From Ceratopteris richardii (taxonomy: Eukaryota; Streptophyta; Polypodiopsida; Polypodiales; Pteridaceae), in the NCBI GenBank assembly GCA_020310875.1, contig CM035407.1:222111996-222175995 (forward strand): a DNA stretch of 64,000 bases, written 5' to 3'. The notes beneath the pieces are model-generated. The model ran no database searches, was not told the DNA's origin, and was given only the letters and a program-made list of their open reading frames with translations. The translations under genes and the position numbers were made by a program. Of the stretch, positions 54,687 through 62,102 are shown piece by piece. Every line of letters starts with the position of its first letter. Position 1 is the stretch's first letter.

Positions 54687-55511
54687 TCATGGATTTACAA
54701 TTGGGTCCGGGGGTTTGTTACAAATCTTGGGCTGCCAAATGCAGTGGATGGGTTTTGCTCTTGGTTCCGTAGAGGCTCTCGAGAGCTTTATAGGTGTGTC
54801 AGCTTGGAAGTGAGGCCTTTTAGGGACCCATTTACAAGTGATTCTGTTCGTGCTCATGGGCCTTGGTGTTGAAAATGAGTGGATGTAAGCTGTGCGAGTG
54901 AATGGATCATGCTGTGTAGGGTGTGTTCTTGGTGTAGCTATTTGAGCCCGCAAACAAGCCTTAGGCACCCAAATTTGTCTTGATTGTGGGCTGGCCTTCA
55001 TTGACTTCTTGGGCACCCAAATAGACTTCACGTTAGCAGATGAGCTTCTGAAAGACTTCTTATTATTATCGGGTTGTTGGTCACTAATAAGAGGCTTTGC
55101 CCGTGTGGTTGGCTTAAGTGCAACCGGGTGTTCGCCTTTCCGCACCCACACTTGTTTCACTTGCTGAGACATTTTGCTGCGCAGGTACTTTTGATTTCCA
55201 ACATAGGTAGTACTCTGCTTCTTCTTCCGTTGATCCACCTTTGGTTGCCACCTCCCTCTGGCCTTTGGAAAAGAAGGGAGTTCCGCTGCATCCCTGACTC
55301 CTTTTTTGCAACCATCATTCCTCTGCAACACATAGTTTTGGACAAGAACAGCATGGTCATCTTCATGTGTACTCCTGGAAGGACCAGGAGTCTGTGCCTT
55401 TCCTAGTTCCTTGAGTGCTCCATTATCTAACTGTACTGTAATTCGACTATGATTGACCCATACCTGAAGAAGTCCACTTCTTAGGTTCAAGTTGACTGCT
55501 TGGTCATAGAT
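54687..55511 (-). CDS. pol C-terminus: W-x-x-K repeat region
   Basis: This continues the PR2 frame after one TAG (55,512-55,514) to a TGA at 54,687. Counting from 55,490, Trp-centred motifs occur at residues 81 (W-Q-P-K), 115 (W-V-R-K), 158 (W-V-P-K), 174 (W-V-P-K), 221 (W-V-P-K) and 252 (W-Q-P-K). They are separated by basic Ser/Pro/Thr-rich spacers with high Lys/Arg. The composition suggests nucleic acid binding. Copy 3 retains at least one such motif. Function unknown. Confidence 0.7.
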   Translation of the reverse strand: MYDQAVNLNLRSGLLQVWVNHSRITVQLDNGALKELGKAQTPGPSRSTHEDDHAVLVQNYVLQRNDGCKKGVRDAAELPSFPKARGRWQPKVDQRKKKQSTTYVGNQKYLRSKMSQQVKQVWVRKGEHPVALKPTTRAKPLISDQQPDNNKKSFRSSSANVKSIWVPKKSMKASPQSRQIWVPKACLRAQIATPRTHPTQHDPFTRTAYIHSFSTPRPMSTNRITCKWVPKRPHFQADTPIKLSRASTEPRAKPIHCIWQPKICNKPPDPIVNP

Positions 55512-57638
55512 CTAGTCTTGACCCAAGACAAGGGGTTCCGTGAGGTCCTCATCTTGACACACTAGTACTTTAACTGTCATTGTCTCATCATGAATGTAGA
55601 GGGGAAGTTCCACCTCGCCCATGCAAGGGGTTTCCACGCCTCCCAATCCTATGAGATATGCTTCCACAGGATTGACAGTTAACTGCAACTCTTGACAGTA
55701 AGACAACCTAACAGCGCTAGTGGCTGCACCTGAGTCAATCAAGGCTTTTACAGTCCTTGCACTCTTTCCTTGTCCTATATCTAAAGTTATGAAAGGACGT
55801 CGATCAGTTATCCTATGTGAGCTTGTTCCTGCGACTTCACACATTGCCATATGATATCCTTGATCTGCATAGTCATTTGTTCTAGGCTGATCTCTACCTT
55901 GCCTTCGCAACTTCATCCTTCTGATGCGTTCTAAAGCTTCTGCTTGAGCTTCTTCTCGAATTCGCTTTTCTTCCTCTTTGCGTTTCTTAGCAGTGTTAAG
56001 TCGGCTGAGCATTTCCTCCGTGAGGGGTTCTTGATACAACTTGACTCTGCATCCGCTAATATAGTTGGGGAGAACATCACCTTCTAATGTGGCTAATTGC
56101 ACAGCTCCACTTGTGGAGATCCTATTAATGATCATGGGTCCGTAGCCTCTCTTTTCTAGCTTCCTCGCCTGTTGTTTCAACGTGTATACTAGTACTAGGT
56201 CTCCTGCTTTCAAACCTTTATCCTTCACATGGGCATCAAAGTATGCCTTCTGTCTCTTCTTAGCTGCATATATCCCTGCGGTTGCTCTCAGTCTTGTTTC
56301 TCCTAATCGTTCAAGGTCAAAAAGTCTAGAGGAGAGTTCATGACCCGTCCATTCGTGCTCTTGTGCTACTTTCAATGTAGGTATTAAGAAGTCCAAGGGT
56401 AGCACAATGTTTTGGCCAAATACCATCTGAAAGGGGGTGGCTTGGAGTACCGTTTTGTAGGCGACTCGGTATGCCCAAACAGCATGGTGTAGCTGTTTGT
56501 CCCAATCAGAGCGTTTATTATTCACTAATTTCGTCAGTACATTGCATAAGATCTTATTGGTGCTCTCAGCTTGTCCATTAGCTTGAGGGTGATAGGGGGC
56601 AGACTTCTTATGTATTACCAAGAATTCTTGGAGTAGATTTTCAATTACTTCGTTCAAGAAGTGAGTGCCTCTATCACTTACAAGCTCTATAGGTAGCCCA
56701 TATCTTGTGAATACATTCTCAAACAAGAATTTAGCAGTTGTTTGAGCATCGTTCTTCGTCGTGGCTTTTACCTCTACCCACTTAGTTAGATAGTCTGTTG
56801 CAACAATGATATATTCCGCATGGGAACTCTTAGCTGGGGGATTAATAGGACCTACGAAGTCTATTCCCCACTTAGAGAATGCACGTCCACCCATCATAGG
56901 TTTCAGTGGCATCTCATCTTTGCGTATAGGATACTGAGTCCTCTGACAGACATCACACCGTTTCACATAGGTATGTGCATCCATGTGAAGGGTAGGCCAC
57001 CAGAAGCCCGCAAATAGTATTGCCTTGATCACCCGATCCAGTCCAAAGTGTCCTCCTGCTACACCTTGGTGAGCAGTTTCCAAGATCTTCAGATATTCAC
57101 TCTCATGGACACACAGTCTCAGGTAACCATCTTTACCACGCTTGTATAGATTATCACCAATAAGTGAGTAATCCTGGGCTTCTTGTTCTAAACTCCTTTT
57201 CCTAGCCAGAGTCATGTCTGGAGGGAATGTGTTTGTCCTCAGGAAGGATACTAGAGGTTCACTCCAATCTGGCACAATGGATACTTGATAAAGAGTGGCG
57301 TGTTCCACAGGTGGTTTTGTGCAGCAGATTGGGCATTCCTTGCACAACTTTTGGACATCAGCTTCCATAGTTGGCCAATGTACTCCGAGTCTCTTTAGGG
57401 TCTGTAAAGTTCGTTGCTTTGAATAGTGTTGCTCTAATGCACCTACATGTGCTAATTGCAGCCATTTATTGTACTCGTCCTCTTCCACACAACAAGCTAA
57501 GATTCCTTGATCTGTGTGCTTGTACATGCTTCCTGCCATGATGTGGTACTTTTGGGCTTTAACAACCTCTCTATTCCGTGTGTTTACCACTGGATGGTTA
57601 GGCCCGTATGTCAATACTGGTACCAATGGCTTAGCCCA
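55512..57638 (-). CDS. Integrase with two H2C2 domains, then second protease-like domain PR2
   Basis: The frame follows RNase H after a TAG (57,639-57,641). Two H-x6-H...C-x2-C zinc domains occur, at about 57,330-57,452 (A-H-V-G-A-L-E-Q-H, C-P-I-C) and about 56,940-57,075 (A-H-Q-G-V-A-G-G-H, C-D-V-C). The core has W-G-I-D-F-V-G-P, S-D-R-G-T-H-F and Q-A-E-S-T-N-K, so D, D and E are intact. A GPY/F-type C-terminus follows (R-G-Y-G-P). At about 55,730 lies PR2: K-A-L-I-D-S-G-A-A, a Y-L-I-G-L-G-G segment, and a P-L-V-L-G-Q-D end. No chromodomain is seen. IN integrates cDNA; PR2 has the sequence marks of an aspartic protease, but its role is unknown. Confidence 0.88.
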   Translation of the reverse strand, partial: WAKPLVPVLTYGPNHPVVNTRNREVVKAQKYHIMAGSMYKHTDQGILACCVEEDEYNKWLQLAHVGALEQHYSKQRTLQTLKRLGVHWPTMEADVQKLCKECPICCTKPPVEHATLYQVSIVPDWSEPLVSFLRTNTFPPDMTLARKRSLEQEAQDYSLIGDNLYKRGKDGYLRLCVHESEYLKILETAHQGVAGGHFGLDRVIKAILFAGFWWPTLHMDAHTYVKRCDVCQRTQYPIRKDEMPLKPMMGGRAFSKWGIDFVGPINPPAKSSHAEYIIVATDYLTKWVEVKATTKNDAQTTAKFLFENVFTRYGLPIELVSDRGTHFLNEVIENLLQEFLVIHKKSAPYHPQANGQAESTNKILCNVLTKLVNNKRSDWDKQLHHAVWAYRVAYKTVLQATPFQMVFGQNIVLPLDFLIPTLKVAQEHEWTGHELSSRLFDLERLGETRLRATAGIYAAKKRQKAYFDAHVKDKGLKAGDLVLVYTLKQQARKLEKRGYGPMIINRISTSGAVQLATLEGDVLPNYISGCRVKLYQEPLTEEMLSRLNTAKKRKEEEKRIREEAQAEALERIRRMKLRRQGRDQPRTNDYADQGYHMAMCEVAGTSSHRITDRRPFITLDIGQGKSARTVKALIDSGAATSAVRLSYCQELQLTVNPVEAYLIGLGGVETPCMGEVELPLYIHDETMTVKVLVCQDEDLTEPLVLGQD

Positions 57639-59399
57639 CTACGGCATCACTTCCAAATTAAACAAGTAAGCATCAGGAAGGTCATCTGATACTCCTTGTG
57701 GGGCTTCTCCCGATGTGAGCCTAGAGAGGTGATCTGCTCTTAAATGCGTTCTACCTTTCCTTACCACAACTTCAAAGTCATATTCCATGAGCAAGAGAAA
57801 CCATCTCACTAATCTTCCTGTATTGCATGGTTTGTTTACGAGGTACAGCAATGCCTGATGATCAGTAAAAAATTTAAACTTATTTGCAAGCAAATAGTGT
57901 CTAAATTTCTTAACTGCATATACCATGCCTAATCCTTCTCGCTCTGTAGTGGTGTAATTCCGTTCAACCGCATTCAATTGTCTACTGGCATAGGCAATTG
58001 GAAGATCCATATTACCTTCACCAGTAGGTTGTGCAAGCACACATCCAATAGCATAATTGGATGCATCCACATGAACATGGAATGGCTTATTCCAATCTGG
58101 TGTGGTCAAGATTGGTGCTGAACATAATCTTCGTTTAAGCTCCTGGAAGGAATTCTCACATTCATCCGTCCACTCAAAGTTAGTCAGAAGTCCGTACATG
58201 GGCTTTGCAATGACAGCATACATGTGTATAAATCGACGGTAATAACCACAATGCCCCATGAAAGTTTGTACTTCCTTGACATTTTTTGGCCTAGGTAGCT
58301 CTGCTATAGCTCTCACTTTCTCTTCGTCAGTAGATATGCCATTCTTTGACACTATGTGTCCTAGAATCTTGCCTTGCATTACCATAAACACGCACTTTTC
58401 TGGGTTCAGGCATACTTGATATTCTCTACATTTGTCAAAGATTTGTCTGAGCTCAGGGATATGGGTTTGTCTAATGTTGGAATGAGCACAAAGATCATCA
58501 ACGTAGACTTCTAAGTTTTTCCTCAGGAACTCTTTAAATACATGGCACATCAGCCTTTGGAAGGTAGCTGGTGCATTGGTAAGCCCAAATGGCATTACTC
58601 TAAAGGCAAAAATGCCCCATTCTGTGGCAAAGGCTGTCTTATGCTGATCCTCTGGAGCTATGGCTACTTGATTGTAACCCGAAAATCCATCAAGGAAGCT
58701 GTACACTTCCTTGCCTGCCACTCTTTCTAAGAGATGTTCTGTGATGGGAAGCGGATAGTTATCTCGAATAGTGGCTGCATTAACCTTCTTCAAGTTAATG
58801 CATACGCGCAGCTTTCCATTCTTCTTGGGCACCACTACGATGGGGGATACCCATTCAGTGTGCTCAATTTCGTAGATAAATCCAGCTTCAACCAGTCTAT
58901 CTATCTCTTCTTTGATCTTGACAGCGTAATTATCGTTATATGTATAGGGCTTTTGCTTAGAAGGTTTAGCATCTGAGGTCATGGGAATGGTGTGTGAGCA
59001 TATGTCCGGGTCAACACCTTTCAAATCCTTGTAGCTCCAAGCGAATACATCTCTGTATTCTCTTAGCAAGGCTATCAACGCATGCTCTTCTTCCTCTGTT
59101 AGGTCATGGCCTATGTACGTGCATCTCTCCTCTCCTTCTTCTAGGGCCACTACTATTTTCTTGGTGGTTTCTTTGTTATCATAGGCCTCTCCTGATTGTG
59201 CCTCTCGTTTCGGCATTCTGATCATGACTCTTTTGTCATCTATCTCATACTTCTTAAAATTTTCCGGGACCTCAAACAAAGATTCTTCCTCTTCTGGTGA
59301 GACGTCTTTCTTCTTTCGTTTCTTCCCTTCTTCCTTCGGGGTTACCTGTGTTGTTAATCTTACATCATTTGTAGGCTCTCCATGCCTCTGGGGTTGAAA
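57639..59399 (-). CDS. Reverse transcriptase-RNase H, copy 2
   Basis: After a TAA at 59,400-59,402 the frame is open to 57,639. RT: W-V-S-P-I-V-V-V-P-K-K-N-G, F-L-D-G-F-S-G-Y-N-Q, M-P-F-G-L-T-N-A-P-A-T-F-Q and Y-V-D-D at 58,494-58,505, all intact. RNase H: H-V-D-A-S-N-Y-A-I-G-C-V-L, T-T-E-R-E-G-L-G-M-V-Y and F-F-T-D-H-Q-A-L-L-Y-L, with catalytic D, E, D visible. The enzyme would copy element RNA primed by tRNA in particles. It is the most conserved part shared with copy 1. Confidence 0.92.
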   Translation of the reverse strand, partial: FQPQRHGEPTNDVRLTTQVTPKEEGKKRKKKDVSPEEEESLFEVPENFKKYEIDDKRVMIRMPKREAQSGEAYDNKETTKKIVVALEEGEERCTYIGHDLTEEEEHALIALLREYRDVFAWSYKDLKGVDPDICSHTIPMTSDAKPSKQKPYTYNDNYAVKIKEEIDRLVEAGFIYEIEHTEWVSPIVVVPKKNGKLRVCINLKKVNAATIRDNYPLPITEHLLERVAGKEVYSFLDGFSGYNQVAIAPEDQHKTAFATEWGIFAFRVMPFGLTNAPATFQRLMCHVFKEFLRKNLEVYVDDLCAHSNIRQTHIPELRQIFDKCREYQVCLNPEKCVFMVMQGKILGHIVSKNGISTDEEKVRAIAELPRPKNVKEVQTFMGHCGYYRRFIHMYAVIAKPMYGLLTNFEWTDECENSFQELKRRLCSAPILTTPDWNKPFHVHVDASNYAIGCVLAQPTGEGNMDLPIAYASRQLNAVERNYTTTEREGLGMVYAVKKFRHYLLANKFKFFTDHQALLYLVNKPCNTGRLVRWFLLLMEYDFEVVVRKGRTHLRADHLSRLTSGEAPQGVSDDLPDAYLFNLEVMP

Positions 59400-61100
59400 T
59401 TATACTTCATGGAAGTATTCTTCATCTGATGCAAATGGTGGGTCCATAATGATTGACTCTAGATCGGAGTCGCTTGCATCCTCAAATGCATCAGGGCTAG
59501 GTTCGCATTCTTCTAGAACTGCCTCTCCCATGATTGGCTCTATGGAGAAGACTGAAATATCATAGCCATCCTCATCACAATGAGGTGTCCATTGTTCTTC
59601 ATTGATGGCTACGTCCATTGTTGCTAGGATTTCTGCCCAGCCGTGGGGTTCAAATTCTTCGTCTGGAAAAACTACAGGTGCATAGGCTGGGTCTTGGATT
59701 GATCTATGGGTTTCTTTTGCACCTACCTCTCTGGCTTTTTCTCTCTTCTCTTCGTCTACTGCTACTTTGCACATCCATAAGTGGGTGTCTTCATGCATCC
59801 ATGAGGATCCTGATCCTATGGAATGCACCGATTCCGTATCATCTTTGGCTCTATGGATGGGATTCCATTGGATGGGAGGGACATCTCTATGAGAGTAATC
59901 TTTGAGATTTACTTTGGTTGTAACGCCTAAGTGTTGCAAATACAAGGAGTTGGTTCCCCAGTCCTGTACCACTTGCAACTGTCGCATAAATGGTCTTCCC
60001 AAAATCATCTCATAGGCATGATTTTTGCTGAAGTCACATATAGCAAATGTGTGCTCAAACTCGACACGACAAGTGGTGAGAGTTATTCCTTCTAGCAATC
60101 CTAAGGGTCTCTCAATATGACCATCGGCCATCTGCAATTTCATTCTCGTTGGCCTGAGTGCTGGCTTGCCCCAACGCTTCCATAGGGAAGTGGTAGCAAT
60201 TGCAACTCCTGCGCCTGAGTCCAAAATTGCCTTGGTGGTGTACTCCTGGTAGGTGATGGGAAGATAGGTATTACCTTCTTCACCTTCACACATATCTCCT
60301 ATCTTATCCAAGGGTATTTCTGGCACTGTCCTATGTGATCCTACCTGGGAACGTGGTTTTGCAACTTCAGTTACTTGACTGGCTACATATTTCCGCGCTT
60401 TTGGTCTATCCTTAGGCAGTTCTTCCAAAGTGAGATCGCGCTGCACCTTGGGGTTCTTTACTACCTCTGTGTTCCTAGGTATGACTGAGTCGTCGTTCCT
60501 TACCATGACTGTGGGTGCTCTCATACACGTGGACTTTGCTTCCCATGGGCCTGTGAAGTGGGGTAGCTCTTGTATGGAATTAGACTCAAAGTCCAATCTC
60601 TCGTGAGACTGAGTACTCTCATGTTCCCCGTAAATAGATGGGATGTCTTGTGGGAATTGGTCGTGTGCATCATCCACAAGTTCAAAGGGAGGGGCGACTT
60701 CACTTTCGTTATCCCATTTGTCTTCTTGAATCTCTCGTAGGAAGTCTGGTGCAAACCGATTCATAGAAGAAGAAGTGTCTGGCTTCGTAGAATTAGGCAC
60801 ATAAGCAACCTGGGAAGGAGGGCTTATTCTATCGTTGGCTCTCTCCTCGTTCTCATAGATGGCTGGAGCACAAGCTTCCTGGGGAGGATTACTTGTTCTA
60901 TTACTTTTCCGAACAGGCTCATACGCTCCCGGAGAAGGAATGTAGGCAACCTGTGGAGGTACGTAAGCTTTCGAGGGAGGCTCATCTGCCTTTTGGGGGG
61001 AAAGAGAAGCTTCTTGAGGAGGCACATGGGCTTCCTGAAGAGGCTGGCTTATCCGTTCTCTTGCCCTTTCCTTTCTTTGAGGGGCAGGTTCCTTTTCTGA
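59400..61100 (-). CDS. Protease PR1 with flanking linkers, copy 2
   Basis: The frame continues from the gag linker after a TAA (61,101-61,103). The first part (to about 60,300) is Pro/Ser/Glu-rich, with an early repeat of P-P-Q-x-A/V-x-x-P type (about 60,900-61,025). The retropepsin domain has K-A-I-L-D-S-G-A-G (60,211-60,235), a L-G-L-L-E-G-I-T-L segment and M-I-L-G-R-P-F-M (about 59,990-60,015). The acidic linker to RT follows, with W-M-H-E-D-T-H-L-W-M. PR1 sits in the normal gypsy place between gag and RT. The active site is intact. Confidence 0.88.
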   Translation of the reverse strand, partial: SEKEPAPQRKERARERISQPLQEAHVPPQEASLSPQKADEPPSKAYVPPQVAYIPSPGAYEPVRKSNRTSNPPQEACAPAIYENEERANDRISPPSQVAYVPNSTKPDTSSSMNRFAPDFLREIQEDKWDNESEVAPPFELVDDAHDQFPQDIPSIYGEHESTQSHERLDFESNSIQELPHFTGPWEAKSTCMRAPTVMVRNDDSVIPRNTEVVKNPKVQRDLTLEELPKDRPKARKYVASQVTEVAKPRSQVGSHRTVPEIPLDKIGDMCEGEEGNTYLPITYQEYTTKAILDSGAGVAIATTSLWKRWGKPALRPTRMKLQMADGHIERPLGLLEGITLTTCRVEFEHTFAICDFSKNHAYEMILGRPFMRQLQVVQDWGTNSLYLQHLGVTTKVNLKDYSHRDVPPIQWNPIHRAKDDTESVHSIGSGSSWMHEDTHLWMCKVAVDEEKREKAREVGAKETHRSIQDPAYAPVVFPDEEFEPHGWAEILATMDVAINEEQWTPHCDEDGYDISVFSIEPIMGEAVLEECEPSPDAFEDASDSDLESIIMDPPFASDEEYFHEV

Positions 61101-62102
61101 TTATGCAATCAGCTTCTCTATTCTTTCTAACAGTCCATCAAAGTGCAACTGTGTCTTTGCTGAACTAGAGATGTTAAATAGGCGACTGGCCTCAAACATG
61201 GTCTGAGCCAATTCCACCATTTTGGCACAAATTTTGGTTCGTTCTAACTCTAGTTCTGCTCTAGGGTAGCACTTTTCATGATCAAATACGTTTGGCCCTT
61301 CTTGGATTCTGGCCTGATATGCTTTAAGCATCATATTAAGGTCTTCGGGAGTGGGATCAGCTAAAACTGATCCTGCTTGGGGTGGTGGGTAGGTTACGTG
61401 GGGTGTATTAGCGGGTGGAGGGATGGAGGGTGATGGGGATGGTAGCGGTGGGAATGTGTGAGAGTGCGGTTGGGATGTGATCTCTATGATTTTGGCCTTG
61501 GTTTCTCGTAGACTTTCCTCAAGTTCACTCATCTTCTTTGCCCATTGCCTTTTCATACGTTCACGGCTATCTCTCCAAGCTCTAGTCCTTTTCTTGGTCA
61601 TGCTCTCAGTTTCACTAGCTGTTGGGCTCTTTTCCTGGTCTACCCCTTGGTTTTGCTGCAATGCTTGAGCTCTAGTGACTACCTGTACGGGGGCAGTGGA
61701 AGTGACACTTCCTGTGGAATCTACCACTAACCCAATAACGTTGATAGGCGTGATTTTTGGCATATTATTGGGGTTCTTTGGGCAATCTCGTAAGAGATGC
61801 TCTTTTCCACAATCTTGGCAAAAGCCTTGGATCGTCACTGACTGGGGTTGTGTAGGTGGAGGTAAGGGGCAATCACGAATGAGGTGATCTCCTTGGCATC
61901 TGTAACACGGTCCTCTTGGGAATGGGGGTCTTACTTGCCTACGTTGAGGCCTAGGGTTGGGGTTTGCATACATGACGTTTGTGTAATCTGCCTCCCAACT
62001 AGGTTCACTCGGTTCTTCACTATAATAAGACTCACCATGTTCAGGAGATTGCATGTAGTAAGCCTGGGGACTATCAACATAAGCTATGGTCACTGGGATC
62101 AC
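61101..62102 (-). CDS. Gag C-terminal part: two zinc knuckles, coiled coil, Pro-rich
   Basis: The frame overlaps the upstream gag frame by about 30 bp and differs by one base of phase, so a frameshift joins them (programmed or mutational). Residues 66-78 (C-Y-R-C-Q-G-D-H...C) and 95-107 (C-Q-D-C-G-K-E-H...C) are CX2CX3HX4C knuckles, one residue shorter than the usual CX2CX4HX4C. Residues about 165-215 are a basic coiled coil (R-M-K-R-Q-W-A-K-K-M). A Pro-rich stretch and a conserved P-E-D-L-N-M-M-L-K-A-Y-Q segment (also in copy 1) follow. Likely RNA binding and assembly. Confidence 0.82.
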   Translation of the reverse strand: MIPVTIAYVDSPQAYYMQSPEHGESYYSEEPSEPSWEADYTNVMYANPNPRPQRRQVRPPFPRGPCYRCQGDHLIRDCPLPPPTQPQSVTIQGFCQDCGKEHLLRDCPKNPNNMPKITPINVIGLVVDSTGSVTSTAPVQVVTRAQALQQNQGVDQEKSPTASETESMTKKRTRAWRDSRERMKRQWAKKMSELEESLRETKAKIIEITSQPHSHTFPPLPSPSPSIPPPANTPHVTYPPPQAGSVLADPTPEDLNMMLKAYQARIQEGPNVFDHEKCYPRAELELERTKICAKMVELAQTMFEASRLFNISSSAKTQLHFDGLLERIEKLIA

